DNA from: Phymorhynchus buccinoides
Taxonomy: Eukaryota > Mollusca > Gastropoda > Neogastropoda > Raphitomidae
Direction: 5' to 3'
NCBI GenBank assembly: GCA_017654935.2
Contig: CM065699.1
Location: 3,233,972 to 3,297,971 of the forward strand
Length of the DNA stretch: 64,000 bases
Shown here: in pieces, positions 1 through 11,694 of the stretch
Layout of the letters: each line of letters starts with the position of its first letter
Numbering within the stretch: the first letter of the stretch is position 1
Position numbers and translations under genes: made by a program
Notes under the pieces: generated by a model
Databases searched by the model: none
What the model saw: only the letters and a program-made list of their open reading frames with translations
Told to the model about the DNA's origin: nothing

Positions 1-1944
1 TTTTATTAATTCATTTAAGGAATCATCATTTTCACAATAGCATAATGTTAATTTGCAAATAGAATATGCATATCAAAGAATTATTAATAAAGACCAGGGA
101 AAACTCTTTCCACTCAAACATAAAACAATAGTAATTGTGATGAATAAAAATAGCACACAGGTCGTTGTCACTCTTACTTTCTTTCCCTTTCGCATACAGG
201 ACATCAACAGATATAAACTTCATAAAACTTTTGGCCAACACCAATGTACATTTAATTCTTATATTATGTAACATTTTCGTTCAATTTCAGGGTCCATCCA
301 CAAAATCACAACCGCCATTGTATTCACAATTGGGCACATGGCGTAATTACGGTAAATGAATACAAAAATAGTATTGCACTTTTTGGACTAGATTTGAGTA
401 TAATTATGTTAATACAATAGGACTATAACTATTTATCGGCAACAAAACACAAATTATTGCTGCAGAAAGAAAAAGAGAAAACCATAGATGTAACAATGTA
501 AGCTTTCCCTCCAGTGCCGGTATACTTTAAAAGGTAACCTACTGGGGTCATAGGAGACGTAGACCATGACATCTTTCGCAAGTAAAAGGGTCTCAATTTG
601 TGTTGCTTGTTTGTTGCCACTTTCCTCCATCTCCCCTCCCCTTCAATTTGACCCAACCACGTAATGAATGGGTAGGGAGTTGGAATGCGTTTACCCAACG
701 TGATTAATGCATTAAATGTAGTATATGGACAGAAATGATTAAGCTCACTCTTTACGTCATGATCACAAACGTTCAAACAACACATACAATGATACATATG
801 TACATACATGTGGTTGATTACAAAAGTGTGCCATACTGGTGACACGATTTCACAAGTGTCATATAAAGCTACTTTGTTTGCAAGAAATGTCTATGGTTGT
901 ACAACGAAGGGTGAAATTTCAAAGACTATTGTTAATTTATAATTTTATTTATTTTTCATTTTCTATTTGTTTTATAGTGCGTTATGTAGAAAAATACCAT
1001 TTTCTAAATCAAGAAATTTATCAACATTAAGAAAATCACTTTTCTTTAAAATGATAGTGTACAAAAGTAAACCAACTTTTGGAGAAAAGGGAAACATGAA
1101 TAGGAGCTGTGCATATTACACGTGGAAACTTCATGCACTTATCTGCATATCGGTAAAACAAAGTCATATATAAGCAGATGAGATAAGCATTATGCGGAAA
1201 CGCATGTGCTTATTTTCCCTTTATTTGTTTTACTTATTTGCGGATAATTACGTGAGTTTTCTGCGTGTCATGCGCTCAGCCCCCCAGACGGAAAGCCACG
1301 AGGACCGCCCCAATATCACACACAAAACGCACAGCCTTTGTAAGCTCACACACACAACATATAGCATAGTTAAACGAACCAACATAAAAGCACCCACAGA
1401 ATATAAATTAGGCTTCAATTCAAGCCAGCAATGGCCAAGCCCCAGAAGCACTGGAGACTAACAATTCCAACATGAAGTGCATTTCTACCCTTTCCCGTGC
1501 ATACTTCGGTTGTCACGACAGTATTAATCATAAAACTTTAATAAAAGATCATCTCCTCTTTCCTCCCATTTTATATTTCCCCACCTCTTTACCACTCGCA
1601 AATTATTAGAATTCAGCAATAAACACAGCTATAATTTTTTTGGCAAACATTGACTTAAACAAATCATTGGACTCACCGTGACCTGTGATAATGTTTCCAA
1701 TCAACAAAGGGTTGTTCGCCTTAGTAACTTCTGCCAATTGTTTAAAAACTATTCATCTTCTCACGCAGCTCATTTGCATAAACATACTGAACAGAACTCT
1801 AAAATGGGGGCCAAAGTATTGGCCTACCACTATACGTTTATCAGCATGGTCAGAGTAAATTTCTCAACTTTTATAGAACAAAAAGTATTCTACATCAATA
1901 ATTATCTTGTTACTCCCTTGACATTGTGGGGTTAGTTAATACAA
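1..1944. other. AT-rich non-coding sequence
   Basis: Only short open frames without recognisable domains are present. I see no splice-linked coding exons, RNA gene or element ends here. It could be intron or intergenic DNA. Confidence 0.6.
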
Positions 1945-2541
1945 TAGCGACCAAAAGTTAAGGCCCAGAAAGACAAACATCTCCGAAAACTCACGAACTC
2001 AATAAAACGCACCCAGCTCATAACAAAACTGAATATATTCTTTTAACATTAAGTCCATTAAAAAAAAATCATTAATCAGAACGAGTTCAGTCAACAAAAT
2101 GCCCCTTTCAACAACTTCCCCCTCCTCTTGAAAAGACACACTCAGAATCAATGCACTTTGGAACAGTCAGTACACATTACTGAATTTTGTTTTGCGCGGA
2201 TGCCTTCATCTCATGGTGACACATCACCACACAAAATTTGAAGCGATTCGGTTAAGCGGTTCGGGAGATATCCTTGGGACAGACGGAAAACCCACACAAA
2301 AAACTCACATTACTGACTGTTCCAAAGTGCATTGATTCTGAATGTGTGACTTTTCAAGAGGAGGGGGAAGTTTTTGAAAGGGGCATTTGGTTGACTGAAC
2401 TCGTTCTGATTAATGATTTTTTTTTAAATGAACTTAATGTTAAAAGAATAAATTCAGTTTTGTTATGAGCTGGGTGCGTTTTATTGAGTTCGTGAGTTTT
2501 CGGAGATGATTGTCTTTCTGGGCCTTAACTTTTGTTCGCTA
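1945..2541. mobile_element. Long-TIR MITE, Tc1/mariner-like
   Basis: A 597-bp element whose two ends are inverted copies of each other for about 230 bp. The left end begins TAGCGACCAAAAGTTAAGG and the right end is CCTTAACTTTTGTTCGCTA. The outer TA on each side fits a TA target duplication, as known for Tc1/mariner elements. A central stretch of roughly 130 bp is not palindromic and no transposase is encoded, so it is non-autonomous. The end shares AAAAGTTAAGG with the end of the Tc1-type element at 62,968, which suggests the same superfamily. The arms differ by only scattered mismatches. Confidence 0.8.
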
Positions 2542-3142
2542 GTGTATTTCACGTGGAACAATGTTAATTTTTGTTCAGATTTAATTACTAATATTCTCAT
2601 CTTTATTCCCCCTTAAAATTTTAAAACATATGTACTCGTATTTCAGTGTTACAACCATGCAGTTTTTTGCTGCTATCATCTCGCAGAATCAGTACAAAGG
2701 AGACGCACAGACGCAAAACAAAAATCAAGCATTAATGTACTCTTGGATACATTTTCACTTTCACACTCACAAGACAAGTATATAACTGACGCCTTCTGCG
2801 ACCTCACAAAGAAACAAAGGCACTGTCGTCTGCAAGTTGGGCTGCATACCTCTCTCCACACACACACAAGGCACAATTAGTATTATTTTGGAGAATTACA
2901 GAAGCATTAGACTAACTACAACGAATCTTGCTGGACTGCTTTCTACATTATTATCAAAAAACAAAAACAAAAACCGTATGGTATTTATTACTGACTTCCC
3001 TTAAAGTCTCTGTTGGCCAGTCACTCTTTCATATCAAACGCAGTTGCAATGACATTGGAATGAATTGGCTCTCACCATTTTCATGAACGATTATTTTACC
3101 CCAAAAATAAGATGTTTTATGCTTCGCCTTAATCCAGCCACA

Positions 3143-3270
3143 CATTAAAACACACAACAGCGGAAAGCTGCACTCTCTATTCTCTGAACAGTGTTAGTGC
3201 CACACTCATTAAAACACACAACAGCGGAAAGCTGCACTCTCTATTCTCTGAACAGTGTTAGTGCCACACT
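3143..3270 (+). repeat. 64-bp tandem duplication, 2 copies
   Basis: Two consecutive 64-bp units, each starting CATTAAAACACACAACAGCG, appear identical. The start of a third (CATT) follows. This is a simple recent local duplication. Confidence 0.95.
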
Positions 3271-3411
3271 CATTGGAGTAAAGTAGCACATAGGAATTTT
3301 CCATTCAACATAAATAAATATCAGAAGATAGACGCACGAATAATTTTATGTATTATTTGTTTGAGCTGTTCACTTTCTCTGTAGTGTGTGGCGCAAAAGA
3401 TAGATAAGATG

Positions 3412-3412
<1 letters not shown>

Positions 3413-3460
<48 letters not shown>
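3413..3460 (+). repeat. (GA)n microsatellite
   Basis: About 23 GA dinucleotides, followed by a purine-rich G/A stretch up to about 3,490. Confidence 0.97.
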
Positions 3461-3467
<7 letters not shown>

Positions 3468-3867
3468 GAGGGGGAGGGGGGGGAGGGGGACGCAAATGGT
3501 CAGATTACCTGAATAAAAACTTCATTAGAACGGACAGCCAAAAACAATAGTACTATATTCCATGATTTTGTTTCGAATGAATTTCGTTATTAATTATTAT
3601 ATAATATTAATTTTATTTATTTTTGTTTCACAGTATTATACTTACAGACATTAGGCCTATGTGATGTCTTCTTTTGATTATAATCATATAAAACGATGCC
3701 CTTTACATCTGTACATTCCTATTTTCAGGAGAGTCTCCAAAACCAGCGGTGTTGTTGGGGGAGAGGGGGGTAGGGGGATGAAAGAAGGAAGGGGTATGGG
3801 AGATGGGGGGAAGGGGGTGTCCCGACTGCAGAAGACAGCAGCAGAGGAAACTATGAAGTCTCTGCTA

Positions 3868-4110
3868 ATGCATAGTTGAGGGGGGGGTCAATGAAGATTA
3901 GGATGATGATAGTTATAGGTGGTGGTGGTCCTTCCCCTTGAAGTCACGGGTCCGAAGTCACTGGCGATGCATAGAAGAAAGGCAGAATGAGGTTGAGGGG
4001 AGGCAGGAGGGGGGGGTCTGAAGAATAGTAGGTCATGGCTATGGGTGGTGGTGGTGGTGGGTGGTCCTTCCCCTTGAAGTCACGGGTCCGAAGTCACAGG
4101 TAATGCATAG
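3868..4110 (+). repeat. Imperfect ~100-135-bp direct repeat, G/T-rich
   Basis: Two diverged copies share a (GGT)n run, then CCTTCCCCTTGAAGTCACGG, TCCGAAGTCAC and ATGCATAG. Spacer lengths differ through G-run expansion. Confidence 0.8.
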
Positions 4111-4128
4111 AAGGTAAACATGGTGGGA

Positions 4129-4149
4129 TGGGGGGGGGGGGGGGGGGGT
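4129..4149 (+). repeat. Poly-G run
   Basis: About 21 consecutive G within a G-rich stretch. Its length may be unreliable in the assembly. Confidence 0.9.
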
Positions 4150-4318
4150 AGTGAGAGTACAGGGTTAGGGGGGGTGGGGGTGTTCAGTCAGCATGGGATC
4201 GTCCTTCTCCTGGGCTGGGAGGCGGCGTCTGGTGAGAGGGGCCACCCTGAAACAGATTTAAAAACAAAAACCCACCTGATAACACTGATACTGTAAACCT
4301 CCGTCAAACCGGTCATGT

Positions 4319-4450
4319 AATCCTGAGTTCATCTTAGACAGTCAACACGGGTGGTAGTACGTCAATTAAACCAAACTCCGAAACGATTGGCTGTTTAACC
4401 TAACTCACATACTGCTACCCGTGTTGACTGTCTACGATGAACTCATGATT
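4319..4450. mobile_element. Small palindromic element (copy outside X)
   Basis: A 132-bp near-palindrome. The left arm contains AGACAGTCAACACGGGT and the right arm ACCCGTGTTGACTGTCT, and pairing extends outward to CTGAGTTCATC/GATGAACTCATG. The centre carries AAACGATTGGCTGTTTA. The same centre and related arms recur in the three X copies (15,632; 25,273; 52,859), so this is a dispersed family. No coding capacity. It could be a MITE or a foldback remnant. Confidence 0.75.
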
Positions 4451-5202
4451 ATGCTCCCTGATGACTACCGAGGTCATATCACGTGGTCACAGCATAAATC
4501 CATTCGGAAGGAGGTGGCCTCGGTGCTATTTCAGTTTGCTTCTAAGCCTAATATACAAACAAGGCCTACGACAAAACTTGGCAGACATGTGGTGAAGAAC
4601 GAAAACGACACAAAATGCATGTTTCCCATAATGCCATTATCATGTTGTTAGTTAACACACAGAGCCTGGGTGGCCGATTTAATGTCGCAAGAATGTTACC
4701 ACGACATATAGTCGCCAGCCTTCATAGAGAACAAAACTACAGGAAACAAAGGTGAAAGATAACTCATGGGTTTTGCTCAGTTTCCTTTCTTTATTGGATG
4801 ATTGATTCACTAACTCGAAAAAGACACACAACTCCCCGTGGGGATACTGGGGGGTCTTTCGTAAAATAGTTCCATCTTCTGGAAGTTCTGTGCTTGTAGC
4901 TTCCTCTAATCTGCCACTCTTTGACTGCCTTTTTCCTTTGCTTATTGTCATCTACTATCTTTCAGACTTATTGGCCCATTCTCCGGCAGCTTTTTTCTCA
5001 AAAAAATCTTCCAAATAACTTTTCTCCTTTGAACTCCTCCTAATTAGAATGTGTCGGATGTACGCAGCGGGGAGACCAGTGAAAACTGAAAACTGACACA
5101 TACGTACCTTACCCATTGTGGCTAGGGAACGCAGAAGAAAAAACGCAAAAACCACGAAACTGCCCTTAGCTGCATGGCTAGTTAATTAGACATTCAAAGT
5201 CC

Positions 5203-5235
5203 TGTCAACAGCTATGGCCATCTCGGGACTGTCAC
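5203..5235 (+). repeat. Dispersed TCAGGGCTGTCAC motif, diverged copy
   Basis: Reads GTCAACAGCTATGGCCATCT followed by CGGGACTGTCAC. This matches the layout of the motif at 46,643 (GTTGACAG..., then CAGGGCTGTCACCACG) with several changes. Short, so a weak copy. Confidence 0.5.
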
Positions 5236-6730
5236 AGGTAAAGTTCAACTGCATATGGAGTTTCTTCAGTGCTTTCTAGCTGTTCTTTTTATTTTGGTCA
5301 CTTTCGTTTATTTCCGTAATCCAAAATATCAATAGCAACTGGCCATCTGGCCTCAATCCAAGTCAATGACATATTTTAACGAATAGAAGAGTTTATTTGT
5401 GTGTTTCACTCATGCAACATGTTCTTGTGTCCATTTTGAATAATTGTTCTGTTGTATTTGTGAAATGGAGACAGAACCAGTCACGGTTCCTCTTCAGTTC
5501 CACCCCCTCCTCTCGACGTCGAAAATGGTGTTTTACGTCCTCTTGGTCTGAATCAGACACATATGGGACATTTGTAAATACAAATATGGTGGGAACAATA
5601 CTGGAGGCAATGCCGGAGGCAGTGCGAAACCAGTAAAGTCCCGATTTTTTTAATTAATGCAGATAGGTGTAGCGGTAACCACGCCTCGGTTAGTATAACC
5701 CCACCCCCTCCTCTCCAAACGTCTCACTTTATATATACTGGGTTGGGACAAAAAGAATAAATGAAACATCAGTCCATCAATTTCGTGATTTCTTCAATTG
5801 AAGTTAAAATAATCATTAAAAATGTCATAGAAACTGCCTCATTTCCTCTCAGGCTGGCAGTTTATTGTGCGAAAATCTTTCCTCTTCCACCTGCTATACA
5901 GGATGCAAACAAATCGCAGGACGCGCTTCCATCTAAACCTTTGTCTTAAAAAACTCCAAACCAGTTTACCAGTTGGAGCCAACACGGTGAAAGTTGGCCC
6001 TATTCAGATACATGATGTGTCGCATGATCACCAAACAAACGCCGCCGCCCACTGTCCTCTCTCCTCCTGTCCTCATCTTCCCCCGAGCTTCACGAGCACA
6101 AGGGGGGAGGGGGGGGGGAGTCCTAAAGTGTGTAACGTTTGTTTGTTGGCCACTTGATCCATGGACGGAGCAACCTCCCACCACCACTTCAGAACCCTCC
6201 ACCCGCACAATGTACACTCCACACACTGGATGCTCCGCCCTTACTGTGGAATGACAAAATGTCCGACAATTTACCGTTTACTTTTTACTGAAAAGGTCAC
6301 AGAACAAACGGCACTACCAGCGTTTCGTCTTCAAATGCACAAAGAAACCAGTCGTTTGCGAACAACTTCTCTTCTCTGCTCCCGGAATTGAGGTTTGTTG
6401 TTGGAATTAAGTCGTTCTGTGGGCGGAGTCGGAAGGGGCTGGTATCATGACAGTACCAAATCATGAATGGACGAACTTTAATTGGCTTTAACTGGTTATA
6501 ATGTTCATTAGTGTCTCTTCTGGCAACGCATGTGCCTTGATCTGCTCAAACATAGCCACACGCAGATGATAAAGAAAATATTCCTAAAGTGGTTTTTCGC
6601 ACACTAAAACGATTGTGAAGTGACAAAGCACAAAGCCCTCAATGGAAGCACCCCCCCCCCCCCCCTTCTCCAAGGAGTAAGAGAAAGAACAGAAGACAAA
6701 GTGTTGACAGCCAACCACCAAAGTCACATG

Positions 6731-6750
6731 AGGGCTGTCACCGCTGCGTT
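6731..6750 (+). repeat. Dispersed GGGCTGTCACC motif, short copy
   Basis: AGGGCTGTCACCGCTGCGTT matches the core of the motif family over about 13 bases, then diverges. Confidence 0.4.
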
Positions 6751-7035
6751 GGGGTGGCTTGAATTGGGCAAAATTGAAAGACAGGAGTCAGGATAAAAGC
6801 AAGCTGAAGCTCCATGGACACGCTAAATTAAGCATTTTGATGAGTAAAAAAAATGGTGCTGAACATAAAGATGTCTTACTTTGTGTTGTCACTCAGTTCT
6901 TCACTGAACATATTTCTGAGATAATGTCATTATTGTGTACAATATTATGTTGTTTATAACCTCGTCTACAACTAAAGTCAAGTGTACAATGTCATGTATT
7001 GAAACAAAATCAAAAAGACTGTGCGCTCTACTGAT

Positions 7036-7340
7036 TGCTACACACGGACGAGATGCACCACCGTGCGCTGTTCTGATTTACACACTGGTCGAAGATGCAC
7101 CCTTAGTTTATCAAAAGACCGTGCGCTGTTCTGATTTACACACTGGTCGAAGATGCACCAGGCTTAGTTTATCAAAAGACCGTGCGCTGTTCTGATTTAC
7201 ACACTGGTCGAAGATGCACCCTTAGTTTATCAAAAGACCGTGCGCTGTTCTGATTTACACACTGGTCGAAGATGCACCCTTAGTTTATCAAAAGACCGTG
7301 CGCTGTTCTGATTTACACACTGGTCGAAGATGCACACAGC
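7036..7340 (+). repeat. 58-bp minisatellite, ~5 copies
   Basis: Unit contains GACCGTGCGCTGTTCTGATT and ACACACTGGTCGAAGATGCA. Unit starts at 7,094, 7,152, 7,213, 7,271 and 7,329 give a 58-bp period, with one 61-bp unit carrying AGG in place of the usual junction. The first copy is truncated and diverged. Confidence 0.93.
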
Positions 7341-7521
7341 CCGCCGCGTGCTCTCTCCCACATCAAAGGACCGAAGGTGCCATATGGCCAACTGCAAACT
7401 ATTTGGATCAAGCACACGACCGGCCTTTACTGCGTTGAGCACCCCTGCTGTACTGGTGCAGCCTGCAGCCACCCTCTTCTTTGAAGGATGGGGTTCAAGT
7501 CTTCACAGTAAACAAATACAT

Positions 7522-7523
<2 letters not shown>

Positions 7524-7560
<37 letters not shown>

Positions 7561-7570
7561 GAGAGAGAGT

Positions 7571-7658
<88 letters not shown>
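7524..7658 (+). repeat. (GA)n microsatellite, interrupted
   Basis: About 65 GA units interrupted by TTTA and TC near 7,557-7,570. Confidence 0.97.
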
Positions 7659-7660
<2 letters not shown>

Positions 7661-8189
7661 CTTTCTCTTTGATGATATGGCACGTGTATGTTCCATTTTC
7701 TGAGTACACAAACTGGAGTGTAGCAGGGTGTCGGGGAGTGGAGTGAGCACGCGCGCATGTTTACGCATGCGCGTGTATGTATATGTATCGCACGTGCGTG
7801 CCAGGCTGAGAAGCGCCCGCATGCATTGCAAGTGAGAAGATAAGTGCTTGTACTGTGGGCACGTGCTTTGTTGTGTACGTAAAACCCTCACACACGAGGT
7901 TTGAGATTTCTTTAGTAAAGACAGGATGCAAGCAAATAAAATATTTCACTTCAGCATTGAAAACTTATGTGCTAAAATATTTGACATGAGAGAGCTGTGA
8001 TTATATAGAGGAGGGGAGAGGCTTCCTCCACAAACCTTCCCCCATCTCTGTCTGCCGCCGTCTTTTGCCTTTCCAGTGCATTATCCTTCCTGGCCAGTAG
8101 CCTACACGTTGGCCGTTAAAACAACAAACATCAATGCCATTGTTGAACACACAGCAGAGGGACTAGAGGCATCTCTTTATCATGAATAA
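7659..8189. other. Non-coding spacer
   Basis: Includes an alternating purine-pyrimidine stretch (GCGCATGTTTACGCATGCGC, about 7,750-7,800). No gene seen. Confidence 0.6.
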
Positions 8190-9903
8190 ACGACTGCAGG
8201 GAAGATGATCATGATCTAGGATGGGATGAACAAACGACTGCAGGGAAGATGATCATGATCTAGGATGGGATGAACGACTGCAGGGAAGATGATCATGATC
8301 TAGGATGGGATGAACGACTGCAGGGAAGATGATCATGATCTGGGATGAGATGAACGACTGCAGGGAAGATGATCATGATCTGGGATGAACAAACGACTGC
8401 AGGGAAGATGATCATGATCTAGGATGGGATGAACGACTGCAGGGAAGATGATCATGATCTGGGATGGGATGAACGACTGCAGGGAAGATGATCATGATCT
8501 GGGATGAACAAACGACTGCAGGGAAGATGATCATGATCTAGGATGGGATGAACGACTGCAGGGAAGATGATCATGATCTGGGATGAGATGAACGACTGCA
8601 GGGAAGATGATCATGATCTGGGATGAACAAACGACTGCAGGGAAGATGATCATGATATGGGATGGGATGAACAAACGACTGCAGGGAAGATGATCATGAT
8701 CTGGGATGGGATGAACGACTGCAGGGAAGATGATCATGATCTGGGATGGGATGATCAAACGACTGCAGGGAAGATGATCATGATCTAGGATGGGATGAAC
8801 GACTGCAGGGAAGATGATCATGATCTGGGATGGGATGATCAAACGACTGCAGGGAAGATGATCATGATCTGGGATGATGACAAACGACTGCAGGGAAGAT
8901 GATCATGATCTGGGATGGGATGAACAAACGACTGCAGGGAAGATGATCATGATCTGGGATGGGATGAACGACTGCAGGGAAGATGATCATGATCTGGGAT
9001 GGGATGAACGACTGCAGGGAAGATGATCATGATCTGGGATGAACAAACGACTGCAGGGAAGATGATCATGATCTGGGATGGGATGATCAAACGACTGCAG
9101 GGAAGATGATCATGATCTGGGATGAACAAACGACTGCAGGGAAGATGATATAGGATGGGATGAACGACTGCAGGGAAGATGATCATGATCTAGGATGGGA
9201 TGAACAAACGACTGCAGGGAAGATGATCATGATCTGGGATGGGATGAACAAACGACTGCAGGGAAGATGATCATGATCTGGGATGGGATGAACGACTGCA
9301 GGGAAGATGATCATGATCTGGGATGGGATGAAAACGACTGCAGGGAAGATGATCATGATCTAGGATGGGATGAACAAACGACTGCAGGGAAGATGATCAT
9401 GATCTGGGATGGGATGATCAAACGACTGCAGGGAAGATGATCATGATCTAGGATGGGATGAACGACTGCAGGGAAGATGATCATGATCTGGGATGGGATG
9501 ATCAAACGACTGCAGGGAAGATGATCATGATCTAGGATGGGATGAACGACTGCAGGGAAGATGATCATGATCTAGGATGGGATGAACGACTGCAGGGAAG
9601 ATGATCATGATCTAGGATGGGATGAACGACTGCAGGGAAGATGATCATGATCTGGGATGAACAAACGACTGCAGGGAAGATGATCATGATCTGGGATGGG
9701 ATGAACAAACGACTGTAGGGAAGATCTGGGATGAACAAACGACTGCAGGGAAGATGATCATGACCTGGGATGGGGTGATCAAACGACTGCAGGGAAGATT
9801 ATCATGACCTGGGATGGGGGTGATCAAACGACTGCAGGAAAGATGATCATGATCTGGGGTGATCAAACGACTGCAGGGAAGATGATCATGACCTGGGATG
9901 GGG
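8190..9903 (+). repeat. 40/44-bp satellite array, ~40 copies
   Basis: The unit is built from AACGACTGCAGGGAAGATGA then TCATGATCTGGGATGGGATG, 40 bp. A 44-bp version adds AACA or ATCA before the next unit, and some units lack GGGAT. Each standard unit has a perfect 10-bp palindrome, GATCATGATC. Units are highly similar, with a diverged 3' end from about 9,710 (shortened unit; GACCTGGG variants). The mixture of 40- and 44-bp units breaks any reading frame, so it is non-coding. Confidence 0.97.
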
Positions 9904-9952
9904 CGGATGGAACTACTGTCACACCCGGGGTACAGCCAGTGCTGCATGGCCC

Positions 9953-10012
9953 CGTCGACAGCTACTATGGTCATCTCAGGACTGGAACCACGTACAATTT
10001 GACCACGTATTA
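9953..10012 (+). repeat. Dispersed motif copy at satellite edge
   Basis: GTCGACAGCTACTATGGTCA then TCTCAGGACTGGAACCACGT and TTGACCACGTATTA match the layout of the motif family (GTTGACAG, TCAGGGCTGTCACCACGT, GACCACGTA). Confidence 0.6.
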
Positions 10013-10239
10013 CAAACCACACATCAATGTGTCTTACCAACGTTCAACCCCACCTTGCCATAGCACTGAAGAATACAGTGTAATGTCTGCATTGGTCGCA
10101 TCTGATGGGTAAGCACAAGCCAAGCTTGGCACAACCACCACCCAGCAGCAGCAGCATCATAATTATAGCAGTAATGAGGAAAGGAGGAAGGAATAAGAAC
10201 ACGGGGGAAATACAGATTGATTGTGTGGAACCAACATGC

Positions 10240-10739
10240 NNNNNNNNNNNNNNNNNNNNNNNNNNNNNNNNNNNNNNNNNNNNNNNNNNNNNNNNNNNNN
10301 NNNNNNNNNNNNNNNNNNNNNNNNNNNNNNNNNNNNNNNNNNNNNNNNNNNNNNNNNNNNNNNNNNNNNNNNNNNNNNNNNNNNNNNNNNNNNNNNNNNN
10401 NNNNNNNNNNNNNNNNNNNNNNNNNNNNNNNNNNNNNNNNNNNNNNNNNNNNNNNNNNNNNNNNNNNNNNNNNNNNNNNNNNNNNNNNNNNNNNNNNNNN
10501 NNNNNNNNNNNNNNNNNNNNNNNNNNNNNNNNNNNNNNNNNNNNNNNNNNNNNNNNNNNNNNNNNNNNNNNNNNNNNNNNNNNNNNNNNNNNNNNNNNNN
10601 NNNNNNNNNNNNNNNNNNNNNNNNNNNNNNNNNNNNNNNNNNNNNNNNNNNNNNNNNNNNNNNNNNNNNNNNNNNNNNNNNNNNNNNNNNNNNNNNNNNN
10701 NNNNNNNNNNNNNNNNNNNNNNNNNNNNNNNNNNNNNNN
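10240..10739. other. Assembly gap (500 N)
   Basis: Exactly 500 N, flanked on the right by a poly-C run. The round size indicates a fixed-length scaffold gap, so the true distance is unknown. Confidence 0.99.
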
Positions 10740-10785
10740 CCCCCCCCCCCCTCATTACCTGTGCCCCTTAATGTTAGTAAGTGCC

Positions 10786-10937
10786 ACGAACTGCAACATT
10801 TAATTTTGACGTCATTGCTTTTTGACTTGCATAATTGCTTCATACAGTATCTCCATGTTCGTTTTATCAGCTGATTCGCTTTATCGGCCATATTTTTCCT
10901 GGTCCAAAAAGTGGCCGATTAAGCGGATTCCACTGTA
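10786..10937. mobile_element. Right end of pogo/Tigger-like MITE (block A)
   Basis: From GAACTGCAAC to CGGATTCCACTGTA this matches the right part of the element at 48,121-48,685. The left part is missing; sequence before it is different and lies next to the gap. It ends with GTGGCCGATTAAGCGGATTC then CACTGTA. Confidence 0.75.
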
Positions 10938-11097
10938 TTTCCAGAAATGTTGTTATTGATCATTATTGTGTTTTTCTTACAAAGTATGTCTGACTTCAAT
11001 CGGTTGTAAAGTGTGATGCAGCCTGTTGCTAGTACTTTCTATGTGTTGAGTACTTTTATAAGTCTCGGCTTGTTGTACTCCTATATATATATTATAT

Positions 11098-11308
11098 ATA
11101 CACACACACACACACACAACACACACACACACACCCACACACACACACTCAAACACAAGGACAAAACACACCTTTAACACGCGCACACGCACACACTCAC
11201 ACTCACACACAGACACACACACAACATCACACGCACACACCACACACACACACACAAACACACACACACAAACACACACACACACACACACACACACCAC
11301 ACACACAA
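11098..11308 (+). repeat. (CA)n compound microsatellite
   Basis: CA-rich tract with interruptions, preceded by (TA)n. It is present in block A only. Block C has a longer (TA)n tract at the same place and lacks the following roughly 380 bp. Confidence 0.95.
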
Positions 11309-11573
11309 CGTAAACCAGCAACTTACCACCCCTGGACCACTACCTCTACACCTCCACACGCAAACATTCTCTGCGTGACCCTTCCTTCACGTTATTTTAT
11401 TTTATTTTGTTAGAAATCACTGGCCTAATTTGGACCGACCGTTTCACGCCCTAGTTGAATTTTATGTTTGAATTGCACGTGATTTTTTACTCGTGTTTTA
11501 AAGAATGAATTTTAATCACTGTTGTTTTATTGATGTGCTGGAAAATGCGACTCATGTCAGGTCAGTGCGTTTT

Positions 11574-11628
11574 TTAAACCCCGAGGAAGTCAAATGACGA
11601 AATATTGGAAAGTTTTTATCCTGTTTGT
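11574..11628 (+). ncRNA. Hammerhead-ribozyme-like core (degenerate)
   Basis: Seen: AAAC, then CCGAGGA, then GTC-AAAT-GAC able to pair as a short stem II, then GAAA, then ATA...TATC able to pair as a 3-bp stem III ending in an AUC-type cleavage triplet, then GTTT that can pair with AAAC. Known: Penelope-like elements carry hammerhead motifs (core CUGANGA...GAAA) in their terminal repeats. It lies 70 bp upstream of a Penelope-like RT on the same strand. The invariant U of CUGANGA is C here and stem I is poor, so it is probably inactive. It could also be chance. Confidence 0.35.
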
Positions 11629-11654
11629 TTGTGTGTTTTTAGCCTGAATGTTTT

Positions 11655-11694
11655 TATATATATTATATATATCTATATATATATATATATATAT
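11655..11694 (+). repeat. (TA)n microsatellite abutting Penelope fragment
   Basis: Imperfect TA tract directly before the truncated RT sequence. Confidence 0.9.

Larger units (their letters stand above)
2542..4318. other. Non-coding with small local duplications
   Basis: No gene is visible. The stretch holds a 64-bp duplication, a GA tract, a G-rich imperfect direct repeat and a poly-G run, listed separately. Confidence 0.6.
4451..7035. other. Non-coding sequence
   Basis: I see no gene. Open frames here are short and without motifs. A poly-C run lies at about 6,652-6,665. Short pieces of the dispersed motif described at 35,566 occur at 5,203 and 6,731. Confidence 0.55.

Noticed and set aside
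4421..6391. Several 60-90-codon frames as host exons
   Set aside because: No domain, no consistent splice signals, and overlapping frames on both strands are equally open.
8190..9903. Possible CRISPR-like array
   Set aside because: Units are contiguous near-identical satellite repeats without unique spacers, in a eukaryotic context.
10024..10891. Frames of over 180 codons across 10,240-10,739 and 33,896-34,395
   Set aside because: They consist mostly of N gaps.
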